Assembly (NCBI GenBank): GCA_964573885.1
Contig: CAZNLL010000062.1
Span: forward strand, 1 to 21,677
Direction: 5' to 3'
DNA from: CAZNLL01 sp964573885
GTDB taxonomy: Bacteria; Desulfobacterota; DSM-4660; Desulfatiglandales; Desulfatiglandaceae
DNA length: 21,677 nt
The notes beneath the pieces were generated by a model. It was not told the DNA's origin, ran no database searches, and was given only the letters and a program-made list of their open reading frames with translations. Position 1 is the stretch's first letter; each line of letters begins with the position of its first letter. A program made the translations under genes and the position numbers. This document shows positions 14,453 through 21,677 of the stretch, one piece after another.

Positions 14453-15451
14453 ATGGCCTCCATGATAAGCGACCTTCGGCATCCTTCCGCCCTCCCGGAC
14501 AAAACAGATAAGGTCTCCCTGGTCCAAACGCATATTTCCCTCGTTTTTGTCGCCGATGCATTCGTCTACAAGATTAAGAAGCCCGTCGATTTTGGATTCC
14601 TGGACTTCTCAAGCCTTGAAAAAAGGGGCCTTTATTGCCGCAAGGAGATGGAACTCAACAGAAGGCTTTCCCAGGGGATCTATTTGGACGTCTTGCCCGT
14701 CACCTTTGATGGGGAAAGACACAGCCTGAGAGGGGATAAGGGCGAGGTGGTGGATTACGCCTTAAAAATGAAAAGGATCCCCCCTGAGAGCCTGATGAGG
14801 TCCATCTTTGACAGGGGGGAGCTCAGTGAGGGGCATTTGAAGCAGGTGGCTGAAGTCCTGGCACGGTTTCATATCCATGCCCAAAGGAGCCCCGAAATTG
14901 ATACCTTTGGGGAAATGGAGCGTTTTAAAATCAATACAGATGAAAACTTTGAGCAGGTGGAGAAGTATATCGGGGCCAGCGTCCAGGAAAATGTGTTCCA
15001 TGCCCTCAAAAATTGGACGGACCAGTTTTATAAAAACCAGGGCATTCTCTTTTCAGAGAGGATCCAAGCCGGGGCCGTCAGGGATTGCCACGGTGACCTG
15101 CACATGGAGCATGTCTGTTTTATCGACCCCCTGGCCATCATCGACTGCATTGAATTCAATGATCGTTTTCGGTACAGCGACAGAATCGCCGATATTGCCT
15201 TCCTCCTCATGGATCTGGAATTTCATGGCGGTGAAGAATATTCCCGCCTATTATGGCGGGAATACAAGGAGCGGGTAGGGGAGGGGGACGTGGAAACCCT
15301 GCTTAATTTTTACAAGGTATACCGTGCCTTTGTAAGGGGTAAGGTCATCAGCTTTCAGATTGACGACCCGGGGATCAGCCAAGAAGACAAACAAGAAGCC
15401 CTGGAAAAGGCTGGCCGGTACTTCGGGCTTGCCTACGATTATATCCGTTGA
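14453..15451 (+). CDS. Aminoglycoside phosphotransferase-fold protein (COG2187-like)
   Basis: This 332-residue protein resembles the COG2187 proteins, which combine a phosphotransferase-like domain with a C-terminal P-loop kinase. Here only the phosphotransferase-like part is present. VYKIKKPVDFGFLDF near residue 38 supplies the nucleotide-binding Lys, HGDLHMEHV (213-221) is the catalytic-loop Brenner motif, and AIIDCIEFNDRFRYSDRIADIAFLLMDL holds the metal-binding Asp231 and the usual C-lobe helix. The start at 14453 has AGGA three bases before it; ATG 14462 is an alternative. The next gene encodes a P-loop protein of the kind normally fused to this domain, so the pair probably works as one unit. 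Substrate unknown; antibiotic resistance should not be assumed. Confidence 0.82.
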   Translation: MASMISDLRHPSALPDKTDKVSLVQTHISLVFVADAFVYKIKKPVDFGFLDFSSLEKRGLYCRKEMELNRRLSQGIYLDVLPVTFDGERHSLRGDKGEVVDYALKMKRIPPESLMRSIFDRGELSEGHLKQVAEVLARFHIHAQRSPEIDTFGEMERFKINTDENFEQVEKYIGASVQENVFHALKNWTDQFYKNQGILFSERIQAGAVRDCHGDLHMEHVCFIDPLAIIDCIEFNDRFRYSDRIADIAFLLMDLEFHGGEEYSRLLWREYKERVGEGDVETLLNFYKVYRAFVRGKVISFQIDDPGISQEDKQEALEKAGRYFGLAYDYIR

Positions 15452-15491
15452 GGCTTCGCTCTGATATACTTAGCATGCCAGGAGTGGATCT

Positions 15492-16094
15492 ATGAGAAAA
15501 CCTTTTGTGGATTTTATGAAACGAGAACTTGGATCTGAGACCGTTCTCATCGCCTGCGGCCTGCCGGCCTCATACAAGACAGAGACCACGGAGGTTGTGG
15601 CGGCCCTTAAGGGGTACAGGATACTGCGGACAGATATTATCCGACTGGAAGTACTCAAAAACGAAGACATCTTCGATGAAAAAGTGGCCGCCAACATGAA
15701 CAAGCGGACCCTGGTCTACGATGAGATGTTTCGGATGGCCCGTGAACTGGCCGGGAAAGGGGAGGGGGTTGTGCTTGACGCGACCTTTGTAACGCAGGCC
15801 CTGAGACGACGTGCGGCTCAAGTGGCCGCCGACACGGGAAAGCCCCTGGTCATACAGCAAACCCAGTGTCCTCGCGAGGTTTCTCTGAGGCGGATCTCCG
15901 AACGCACCCGCGAGAATTATGAGTCCAACGCCCTTACGGAGCAGGCTTACACGAATAATGTAAAAAGGTTTGAACCCGTAGATCTGGATGACCTAAAGGG
16001 GCTTCATCCTCATCTTGATATTGTTCACTTGTGTGTGGATACCTCATCCGACCTGACAGAGGAATGGTTCGTGGTGAGCAAGGACACCCGTTAG
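15492..16094 (+). CDS. P-loop kinase-like protein (COG0645-like) with altered Walker A
   Basis: This 200-residue protein matches the small AAA/kinase domain usually found at the C-terminus of COG2187 proteins. The phosphate loop reads GLPASYKTETTE: the consensus GxxxxGK[ST] glycine before Lys29 is Tyr28. Further matches are ILRTDIIRLEVL, the Walker B-like strand GVVLDATFVTQALRRRA, and CPREVSLRRISERT, an Arg-rich lid-like segment. The gene is 40 bases after the phosphotransferase-fold gene and has its own AGGAG seven bases before the ATG; an extended -10-like TGATATACT at 15462-15470 might allow separate transcription. Either the loop tolerates Tyr and phosphorylates a small molecule, or nucleotide binding is lost. 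Family call good, activity uncertain. Confidence 0.78.
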   Translation: MRKPFVDFMKRELGSETVLIACGLPASYKTETTEVVAALKGYRILRTDIIRLEVLKNEDIFDEKVAANMNKRTLVYDEMFRMARELAGKGEGVVLDATFVTQALRRRAAQVAADTGKPLVIQQTQCPREVSLRRISERTRENYESNALTEQAYTNNVKRFEPVDLDDLKGLHPHLDIVHLCVDTSSDLTEEWFVVSKDTR

Positions 16095-16137
16095 TCCCGG
16101 CGGGCGCCTGCATTCTAACCCTTGCGCTCCAAGGACA

Positions 16138-17883
16138 ATGACGTCTCAAGAAACAGGCATCCTCAGAAAAAGGATCCGTGCCGCAAGAAGGGAAATCCCG
16201 GCCCAACTCGTCCTCAAAGGGGGACGGGTGATTAATGTGTTTTCCGGAGAGATCCAGGAATGTGACGTGGCCGTCTGTGAAGGCGTTATCGTGGGTTTGG
16301 GGCCCGAGTATTACGGAGAGGAAGAAATTGAAGTGCAAGGGAAATGGCTCGTACCCGGCTTAATGGACGGCCATCTGCACATCGAGAGCACCATGCTCCT
16401 CCCATCTCAGCTTGCCGCTGCGCTACTGCCCCACGGCACCACGACCATTGTCTCGGATCCCCATGAAATTGCCAATGTTATGGGTCTTCAGGGCGTCAGA
16501 TTCATGCTTGAGCAGAGCAAATCCATTCCCTTTGACATCTTTTTCATGGCCCCTTCTTGTGTGCCGGCCACCCACCTGGAAACGGCCGGTGCCTCTCTCT
16601 CCGCCCAGGACCTCCTGGCCCTGAGAGACCAGCCCCGGATCTTGGGGCTGGCGGAGATGATGAATTTTCCTGGGCTCCTCATGGGGGATGAAGAGGTCCT
16701 TAAAAAGATCCTTTGCTTCAGACACAAGGTCCTGGACGGCCACAGTCCCCTGCTGGGGGGATACGACCTTCAGGCCTATCTGACCGCGGGCATAGGGTCT
16801 GATCATGAAACCACCCAGTTCTCCGAAGGCCTGGAAAAGGTGGCCAGCGGGATGATGGTTATGATCCGGGAGGGGAGCTCCGCCAAGAACATGGAAGCCC
16901 TTCTACCCCTGGTCAACCCCAAGAATGCCCATCGTTTCTGCCTGGTCACTGATGACCTCCACGCTGAAGATATTGATAAGCGGGGACACCTGGACTTTCT
17001 GCTGAGAAAGGCCATGGACATGGGTATGGACCCGGTCACGGCGGTCCGCCTGGCCACCCTGAACCCGGCCCATTATTTCGGACTCAGAGACAGGGGCGGG
17101 CTGGCGCCGGGCCTCCGGGCCGATATCGTGGTCCTGGACGACCTGAAGGACTTTGAAGTGAATAGGGTGTTTAAGGACGGCAAACAAGTGGTGGACGGGG
17201 GGGGACTGATTGAATGGGGCCAGGGAGCCCATAGAATACCCCCCTTTGCGCGCAATACCATGAATATGGCCTCTGTGAGTCCGGATTCCATCCGCATTCC
17301 CCATCCCGGTTCAAAGGCCAGGGTGATTGAAATGGTTCCAGGGCAGATCATTACCCACGCCAGGCATGAGGAGGTCCCCGCCAGGGACGGGGTGGTTGTC
17401 CCGGACGTGGAACGGGATATCCTGAAGCTCTGTGTGGTGGAAAGGCACCATGCAAGCGGCCAGGTGGGGCTGGGCCTGGTTCGGGGCTTCGGCCTCCAGG
17501 AGGGGGCCGTCGCCTCCTCGGTGGCCCATGACTCCCATAATGTTATCGCCGCCGGGGTTAATGACGCAGAAATCCTCAGGGCCATTGAAGGGGTGAAAAC
17601 CATGGGAGGGGGTCTTGTGGTTGCCGGCGGCGAAGGTATCCTTGCGCAGGTCCCCCTCGATGTGGCCGGTCTTATGTCCACCCGATCTTTGAGCGCCTTG
17701 ATTTCCCGGTTGGGTGGCGTCAAAAGGGCCGTGTCTCGCCTCGGCTGCCCCTTGGCAGACCCCTTTATGATGTTGTCCTTTTTGGCCCTGCCCGTGATCC
17801 CGGAGTTGAAGCTCACCGACAGGGGATTGGTTGATGTGAATCAATTCGCCTTTGTTCCCCTTTTCCTGGAGCAAAGGGGATAA
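16138..17883 (+). CDS. ade: Adenine deaminase
   Basis: This 581-residue protein is the amidohydrolase-type adenine deaminase, converting adenine to hypoxanthine and ammonia with a di-metal site. Characteristic motifs are LVPGLMDGHLHIESTML (His79, His81, Glu83), HGTTTIVSDPHEIANVMG, DGHSPLLGG, LVTDDLHAEDI, DPVTAVRLATLNPAHYFGL and LAPGLRADIVVLDDL, then the long C-terminal part with VAHDSHNVIAAGVND and MGGGLVVAGGE. Length is normal for the family. AAGGA lies only two bases before the ATG; no other start is likely. The gene is 43 bases after the P-loop gene and 13 bases before the nadK start. No purine riboswitch is evident in the short leader. It feeds the same hypoxanthine pool as the mtaD/phosphorylase pair in the divergent operon. 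Confidence 0.95.
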   Translation: MTSQETGILRKRIRAARREIPAQLVLKGGRVINVFSGEIQECDVAVCEGVIVGLGPEYYGEEEIEVQGKWLVPGLMDGHLHIESTMLLPSQLAAALLPHGTTTIVSDPHEIANVMGLQGVRFMLEQSKSIPFDIFFMAPSCVPATHLETAGASLSAQDLLALRDQPRILGLAEMMNFPGLLMGDEEVLKKILCFRHKVLDGHSPLLGGYDLQAYLTAGIGSDHETTQFSEGLEKVASGMMVMIREGSSAKNMEALLPLVNPKNAHRFCLVTDDLHAEDIDKRGHLDFLLRKAMDMGMDPVTAVRLATLNPAHYFGLRDRGGLAPGLRADIVVLDDLKDFEVNRVFKDGKQVVDGGGLIEWGQGAHRIPPFARNTMNMASVSPDSIRIPHPGSKARVIEMVPGQIITHARHEEVPARDGVVVPDVERDILKLCVVERHHASGQVGLGLVRGFGLQEGAVASSVAHDSHNVIAAGVNDAEILRAIEGVKTMGGGLVVAGGEGILAQVPLDVAGLMSTRSLSALISRLGGVKRAVSRLGCPLADPFMMLSFLALPVIPELKLTDRGLVDVNQFAFVPLFLEQRG

Positions 17884-17896
17884 AGAAAGGCTTATT

Positions 17897-18799
17897 ATGG
17901 CCTCGACATCCGTGGGCATCATTTACAAACACCGCCACAAGCCAGCCAAGCGGGAGGCGGAGAGGCTCCATGACTGGTTCACCGCAAAGGGGATCGATGT
18001 CTTTTCTGAAGAGATGGGGCCTATCGAACCTTCTATCCATGGGCCTGAGGAGGCTTCGGTCATCCCAAGATCCGTCAATTGGGTTGTGGTGCTGGGAGGG
18101 GACGGGACCCTTTTGGGGGCGGCCCGCCGGATCGGTAAATACGGGGTTCCCATCCTGGGCGTCAACCTCGGCGGACTGGGTTTTCTTACGGGCATTCCCC
18201 TGGAGCGGCTTTATCCTGTCATTGAGATGATGATCCGTGGCCACCTTCAGGTGGAAAGGCGGGTCATGCTTGAAACAAAGGTCGTGAGGGACCAGGAAGA
18301 TGCCTGCCGTTTTCAAGTGTTAAACGACGTGGTGATCAACAAGGCCACCCTGGCCCGGATCATTGAGCTTGAGGTGAGCATTAACGACGAGTTTTTGACC
18401 ACCTTCAGGGCGGACGGGCTCATCATCGCCACACCCACCGGCTCCACGGCCTACAATTTGTCCGCTGGCGGGCCTATCCTTTATCCCACCATGGAGACCA
18501 TCATCTTGACGCCTATCTGTCCTTTCACCCTGACCAATCGCCCTATTATTATCCCGGACACCTCCCGGATACAAATCACCATGGACAGGGAAAGTGAAGA
18601 GGCCGTGATTATTACCTTTGACGGGCAGGTGGGCTTTGATCTCCACTACGGAGACAGGGTGGTCATTTACAAGTCCGAAGAAAAAATCAACCTTTTGAAA
18701 CCTCCCGATCACAGCTATTTCAAGATCCTCAGGACCAAGCTCATGTGGGGCGGGGCCACTTACCACAACAACAGATCCCCTCACAAGGAGAATCCCTGA
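17897..18799 (+). CDS. nadK: NAD kinase
   Basis: This 300-residue protein phosphorylates NAD to NADP with ATP or polyphosphate in the cytoplasm. The signature VVVLGGDGTLLGAAR (GGDGT at 67-71), LGVNLGGLGFLT, VLNDVVINKA (Asn143, Asp144), RADGLIIATPTGSTAYNLSAGGPI and PFTLTNRPIIIP are all present and intact. The start chosen is ATG 17897, six bases after AAAGG; the frame is open back to 17852 within the ade end, but MASTSVGIIYKHRH gives the expected first beta strand. It sits 38 bases before the DUF4911-like gene. Confidence 0.96.
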   Translation: MASTSVGIIYKHRHKPAKREAERLHDWFTAKGIDVFSEEMGPIEPSIHGPEEASVIPRSVNWVVVLGGDGTLLGAARRIGKYGVPILGVNLGGLGFLTGIPLERLYPVIEMMIRGHLQVERRVMLETKVVRDQEDACRFQVLNDVVINKATLARIIELEVSINDEFLTTFRADGLIIATPTGSTAYNLSAGGPILYPTMETIILTPICPFTLTNRPIIIPDTSRIQITMDRESEEAVIITFDGQVGFDLHYGDRVVIYKSEEKINLLKPPDHSYFKILRTKLMWGGATYHNNRSPHKENP

Positions 18800-18837
18800 A
18801 TGAAGTGAGTGCCCACATGGAGAGGAAGTAACTAGGG

Positions 18838-19083
18838 ATGGAAAGCATCAGGCGTGTTTTTTGTGTGGACCGCAGGGAGATCAATTATATCCGGTCAACC
18901 GTGGAGTCCTACGACGGCATGGGGGTGGTCAAGACCCTTGATCCCCATGAGGGCTTCGTGGAAATCCGTATCGTCCCGGGATGTTCCGAGCTCGTTTCCC
19001 AGCTCCTGCGCAGCCTGGTACAAGGGGAGGGGATATATCTGAAAGAAATACCCGTGGAAGGGGCAGCAGGCCCCTCCTTCTGA
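18838..19083 (+). CDS. DUF4911-like small protein
   Basis: This 81-residue protein has no assigned function. It begins MESIRRVFCVDRREINYIRS, followed by VESYDGMGVVKTLDPHEGFVEIRIVPG, and resembles the DUF4911 family of Desulfobacterota, short alpha/beta proteins commonly seen next to miaB. There is no signal peptide or membrane segment, so it is probably cytosolic. AGGAAG lies nine bases before the ATG. It sits 38 bases after nadK and 10 bases before miaB, so it is co-transcribed with both. A role near tRNA modification or NAD metabolism would be a guess from position alone. Confidence 0.8.
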   Translation: MESIRRVFCVDRREINYIRSTVESYDGMGVVKTLDPHEGFVEIRIVPGCSELVSQLLRSLVQGEGIYLKEIPVEGAAGPSF

Positions 19084-19093
19084 ACTGGAGGCC

Positions 19094-20419
19094 ATGGCGT
19101 TGTCTAAGGCTTTTTTCATTACGACCATGGGGTGCCAGATGAATGATTATGATTCAGACATCTTGGCCCACTCCTTGATCCATGCCGGCTACTGTAAGGC
19201 TGATGCACCCGAGGACGCGGATGTGATTTTGATCAACACCTGCACCGTACGGGCCAAGCCCGAACAGAAGGCCTATACCCTCATTGGGCGCATGTCCGCG
19301 TTAAAAGAAAGGAGGCCCCATGTGCTATTGGCCGTGGTGGGGTGTCTGGCCCAGCAGAAGGGCAACCAGTTGATGAAGCGGTTCCCTCAGGTGGACCTGG
19401 TCATGGGACCCCGGGAAATCGGCGGATTCAAAGATATTCTAAAAAGGATTCAGAACACAAGGCAGCGGGTGGAGGCCACCAAGCTCGAGGGGTCCCTTGA
19501 TTATCCTTTGCCTCCCCAGGGATATTACAGGGGACGGGTTACGGGCTATGTGTCTATCATGGAGGGGTGCAATAATTTCTGCACCTATTGCATTGTCCCC
19601 TATGTGCGGGGACGGGAGGTCTCCCGGCCCCCCAGGGAAATCATTCAAGAGGCGGAGCACTTGGTCTCGGAGGGGGTTCGGGAGATCACCCTCCTGGGCC
19701 AAAACGTCAATTCCTATGTGTGGAAGGGCACAAAGGCCTGGAATTTTTGCGCCCTCCTCCGAGAATTGAATGCATTGAGGGGGCTTATGCGGTTGCGCTT
19801 TACCACTTCCCACCCAAAAGACCTGTCCCGGGAGCTTATTGAGTGCTTCGGTGAGCTTGACAAGCTCTGTCCCCACATCCATTTGCCCTTTCAGGCAGGC
19901 TCCAATACGGTGCTCCGGGGGATGGGCAGGGGATATACCCGGCAGGAGTACCTGGAGTTGGTCCAGGCATTGCGCAGGGTCAGGCCGGACATCGCGATCA
20001 CCAGTGATGTGATGGTGGGCTTTCCCGGAGAAAGGGACAAAGACTTTGAAATGACCCTAGATCTCATAAAACAGGTTCAATTTGACTCACTTTTTTCCTT
20101 TAAATATTCCGATAGAAAGGGTACAGTCGCGGAAAAAAGAAGAGACAAAGTGGAAGAGACGGAAAAGGCCTCCCGGTTGACCCGGCTTCAAACCCTTGAG
20201 AAGGAGATTATGCTCACAAAGAATCAGGCCTTGGAGGGCAGGCATGTACAGGTCCTGGTGGAGGGCAAGAGCAAGAGAGGTCATCAATTGGCGGGCCGGA
20301 CCGGTACCAATAAAATAGTCAATTTTCAATCAGATTCAAGGACCTTAGGAGATATTATTAAAGTAAATATTAAACATGCAGGGGCCCACTCCCTCACAGG
20401 TGAGCCTTGCGGGCCTTAA
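19094..20419 (+). CDS. miaB: tRNA-2-methylthio-N6-dimethylallyladenosine synthase
   Basis: This 441-residue radical SAM methylthiotransferase modifies A37 of tRNAs reading codons that start with U, converting i6A to ms2i6A. The UPF0004 domain holds three cluster cysteines: Cys14 (MGCQMN), Cys50 (NTCTVR) and Cys84 (VGCLAQ). The radical SAM motif CNNFCTYC gives Cys159, 163 and 166, followed by IVPYVRGREVSRP, LLGQNVNSY, RFTTSHP, HIHLPFQAGSN, MGRGYTR and SDVMVGFPGE, which together point to MiaB rather than RimO or MtaB. A TRAM domain ends the protein (about 375-437). ATG 19094 is only two bases after GGAGG; the in-frame TTG at 19100 has eight-base spacing and gives MSKAFFITTMGCQMN, so it is a realistic alternative start. 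Confidence 0.95.
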   Translation: MALSKAFFITTMGCQMNDYDSDILAHSLIHAGYCKADAPEDADVILINTCTVRAKPEQKAYTLIGRMSALKERRPHVLLAVVGCLAQQKGNQLMKRFPQVDLVMGPREIGGFKDILKRIQNTRQRVEATKLEGSLDYPLPPQGYYRGRVTGYVSIMEGCNNFCTYCIVPYVRGREVSRPPREIIQEAEHLVSEGVREITLLGQNVNSYVWKGTKAWNFCALLRELNALRGLMRLRFTTSHPKDLSRELIECFGELDKLCPHIHLPFQAGSNTVLRGMGRGYTRQEYLELVQALRRVRPDIAITSDVMVGFPGERDKDFEMTLDLIKQVQFDSLFSFKYSDRKGTVAEKRRDKVEETEKASRLTRLQTLEKEIMLTKNQALEGRHVQVLVEGKSKRGHQLAGRTGTNKIVNFQSDSRTLGDIIKVNIKHAGAHSLTGEPCGP

Positions 20420-20444
20420 GCGTCCATTTCATGCTAAGCAGAGG

Positions 20445-21347
20445 ATGGCTGTGTCTGAAAATCCCTCCCAAACCCCGAAACCCGATGTTAACTACGGCGA
20501 GGAACTGATTCTGGTGGTGGATGATGAGGAATCCGTGAGGGCTCCCATCGTCCAGATGCTTAAGCACCTCGGATTCCAGGCCAACCCTGCGGCACACGGC
20601 CAAGAGGCCCTTGAGGAGCTGAGCAATAAACCCTACACCTTCATGCTCACCGACATCAGGATGCCCGGCATGGACGGCCTTCAGCTGATCCAAAGGGTCA
20701 GGGGGGAATTTCCCCATATTTACTCCATCGCCATGACGGGCTATTCCAAAGATTACAAGTACATTGATGTCATCAACGCGGGGGCCACGGATTTCATCAA
20801 CAAGCCCTTTGGTCTAGAGGAACTTGAGGCCAAGGTAAGGAGGGCCATCCTGGAACGCAACATCAGGCAGGAACTCAGCCGGCTCTCTATTACTGACGCC
20901 CTTACAGGACTGTACAACCAGAGACACTTCTATGCCCGGCTTCAAGATGAAATAAGGCGCGCGGAGAGGCGTAAGGACGAGCTCTCCCTTATACTCCTGG
21001 ACCTGGATAACTTCAAGAGGTACAACGACACCCGGGGCCATCTGGCCGGTGACGAACTGCTCCACAATGTGGGGGAGATAATCACTACAAACATCAGGCA
21101 AGGCATGGATTCGGGTTATAGGTATGGGGGAGACGAATTTGCCATCATCCTGGTCGATGCAGCCGAGGAGGTGACCAGGCAGATTGGAGAACGGGTGGGA
21201 AAGGCGATCGAAGAGGAGTGCGGTTTAGGAGCCACCATGGGCTATGCCCAGTTTTCAAAGGGTATGACCCCGGAGGCCTTTGTCGACAGAGCGGACAAGG
21301 AGCTCTACCGGCTCAAGTCAGAAAAGAGGATGGGAAATACGGCCTGA
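20445..21347 (+). CDS. Response regulator with diguanylate cyclase output (REC-GGDEF)
   Basis: This 300-residue two-domain protein makes cyclic di-GMP under control of a receiver domain. REC spans about 20-135, with LILVVDDEES (Asp26, Asp27), phospho-acceptor Asp70 in MLTDIRMPGMDG, Thr98 and Lys120. The GGDEF domain (about 145-295) has ITDALTGLYNQRHF, LLDLDNFKRYNDTRGHLAGDELL and the active-site loop YRYGGDEF (228-232), so catalysis should be intact. The product-inhibition site RxxD is off register: RQGMD places Arg218 one residue too far upstream, with Gln219 where Arg is expected. ATG 20445 directly follows AGAGG; GTG 20451 has better spacing. The gene starts 25 bases after miaB. No cognate histidine kinase is in the window. 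Confidence 0.92.
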   Translation: MAVSENPSQTPKPDVNYGEELILVVDDEESVRAPIVQMLKHLGFQANPAAHGQEALEELSNKPYTFMLTDIRMPGMDGLQLIQRVRGEFPHIYSIAMTGYSKDYKYIDVINAGATDFINKPFGLEELEAKVRRAILERNIRQELSRLSITDALTGLYNQRHFYARLQDEIRRAERRKDELSLILLDLDNFKRYNDTRGHLAGDELLHNVGEIITTNIRQGMDSGYRYGGDEFAIILVDAAEEVTRQIGERVGKAIEEECGLGATMGYAQFSKGMTPEAFVDRADKELYRLKSEKRMGNTA

Positions 21348-21360
21348 GTTATTAAGTCTG

Positions 21361-21374
21361 ATAATATATATTAT
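21361..21374. repeat. AT-rich 14-bp perfect palindrome
   Basis: ATAATATATATTAT reads the same on both strands, and lies 14 bases after the response regulator stop and 29 bases before the -35 of the next promoter. It could act as an UP-like element or binding site, but short AT palindromes also arise by chance. Confidence 0.3.
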
Positions 21375-21402
21375 GTAAACTAATCCAGGCCTCAAAAATC
21401 TG

Positions 21403-21431
21403 TTGACACCTCCTTCTCCATGTAGTAGAAA
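21403..21431 (+). promoter_or_regulatory. Putative sigma70-like promoter of the small ribosomal protein gene
   Basis: A perfect TTGACA (21403-21408) is followed after 17 bases by TAGAAA (21426-21431, four of six matches). The ATG of the 29-codon gene begins 30 bases further on, leaving room for a short leader with GGAGG. An AT-rich upstream stretch supports strong expression. Confidence 0.5.
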
Positions 21432-21461
21432 TATTTATAGATTCTAACGGAGGTCACGTGA

Positions 21462-21551
21462 ATGGGCAGCGTTGTCAAGAAAAGACGGAAAAAGATCCGG
21501 AAACACAAGTACAGAAAACTAAAGAAAAAGATGCGCCATAAAAACAAGTAA
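21462..21551 (+). CDS. AURKAIP1/COX24-domain protein, bS22/mS38-like small ribosomal protein (29 aa)
   Basis: The product has 29 residues and starts MGSVVKKRRKKIRKHKYRKL; 17 of the 29 are Lys or Arg. It matches the bacterial AURKAIP1/COX24 family, which includes mitochondrial mS38 and the mycobacterial small-subunit protein bS22 (starting MGSVIKKRRKRM). Those proteins thread into 16S rRNA near the decoding-site helix of the 30S subunit; the same location is inferred here. A clear GGAGG (21449-21453) lies eight bases before the ATG, a promoter is upstream and a strong terminator follows 25 bases after the stop, so this is a complete single-gene transcription unit. It is too short for most gene finders and easily missed. 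Confidence 0.88.
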   Translation: MGSVVKKRRKKIRKHKYRKLKKKMRHKNK

Positions 21552-21575
21552 AGCCCTTTTGGGTTTTGTCCGAAA

Positions 21576-21613
21576 AAAAATGGAAGGCGGGTTTCTTGCC
21601 GCCTTCCATTTTT
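21576..21613. terminator. Strong bidirectional rho-independent terminator
   Basis: A perfect 15-bp stem joins 21576-21590 (AAAAATGGAAGGCGG) and 21599-21613 with an 8-base loop. The A-run at 21573-21580 and the T-run at 21609-21613 give a U-tract in either direction. It ends the small ribosomal protein transcript on the plus strand and the dehydrogenase transcript on the minus strand. Confidence 0.9.
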
Positions 21614-21641
21614 CGTTCCCAAAAAAGGCTCCAGAGAGACC

Positions 21642-21677
21642 CTACTCACTGTAATCGTACCATCCGGCCCCGGTCTT
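21642..21677 (-). CDS. C-terminal end of a probable 3-hydroxyacyl-CoA dehydrogenase (partial)
   Basis: Only eleven codons and the TAG stop are inside the window, reading KTGAGWYDYSE. An ending of the form KTG-x-G-[WF]-YDY is typical of 3-hydroxybutyryl/3-hydroxyacyl-CoA dehydrogenases. The stop lies 29 bases from a terminator, which supports a real gene end. The rest of the gene lies to the right of the window, so the call rests on this tail alone. Confidence 0.55.
   Translation of the reverse strand, partial: KTGAGWYDYSE

Noticed and set aside
15462..15470. Extended -10-like TGATATACT before the P-loop gene
   Set aside because: No -35 at a suitable distance; kept only as a remark in the gene entry.
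16095..16137. Possible purine riboswitch before adenine deaminase
   Set aside because: Only 43 bases separate the genes, too few for a purine aptamer plus expression platform, and no conserved aptamer core is visible.

Overview
The window reads as chromosome from a strictly anaerobic, Gram-negative bacterium, most likely a member of the Desulfobacterota (old Deltaproteobacteria). Pointers are an indolepyruvate:ferredoxin oxidoreductase beside an FrhB-like iron-sulfur flavoprotein, a DUF4911-like gene directly before miaB, a tiny basic AURKAIP1/COX24-type ribosomal protein gene, a lipobox lipoprotein, and fairly GC-rich, tightly packed genes with ATGA overlaps and frequent TTG/GTG starts. Assignment is by recognition only; no search was run. 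I see no mobile element, CRISPR array, tRNA or rRNA.

Layout. (1) 1-1250, plus strand: the 3' part of a TIM-barrel sugar phosphate isomerase/epimerase, then a YprB-like DEDDy exonuclease. (2) 1247-8991, minus strand, one probable operon transcribed from about 9020 leftwards: purine nucleoside/methylthioinosine phosphorylase, MTA/SAH deaminase (mtaD), a RimK-like ATP-grasp enzyme, a large class A penicillin-binding protein, a helical-repeat lipoprotein coupled to it by ATGA, and a previously unlisted 54-residue small ORF overlapping the lipoprotein end. (3) 9125-9797, plus: a membrane-anchored lytic transglycosylase with its own promoter. (4) 9928-21347, plus: FrhB-like protein, iorA, iorB, a PHP phosphoesterase, a phosphotransferase-fold protein and a separate P-loop protein, adenine deaminase, NAD kinase, a DUF4911-like protein, miaB, and a REC-GGDEF response regulator. 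(5) 21403-21551, plus: a 29-residue bS22/mS38-like ribosomal protein with its own promoter and a strong bidirectional terminator. (6) 21642-21677, minus: the last residues of what looks like a 3-hydroxyacyl-CoA dehydrogenase.

How the genes fit together. MtaD (MTA to methylthioinosine) and the adjacent phosphorylase (methylthioinosine to hypoxanthine plus methylthioribose-1-phosphate) form a deamination-first salvage route for SAM by-products; adenine deaminase in the other operon also delivers hypoxanthine. The class A PBP, its coupled lipoprotein and the divergent lytic transglycosylase form a peptidoglycan synthesis and turnover group. The FrhB-IorA-IorB set oxidises aryl pyruvates to aryl-acyl-CoA and passes electrons to ferredoxin, possibly also through the FrhB-like flavoprotein.

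Most worth a second look: the candidate PBP-activator lipoprotein together with a roughly 200-residue insert in the PBP transpeptidase domain; the hidden 54-residue ORF at 1247-1411; the phosphorylase active site, which seems tuned to methylthioinosine; the separately encoded P-loop protein whose Walker A glycine is tyrosine; and the 29-residue ribosomal protein.
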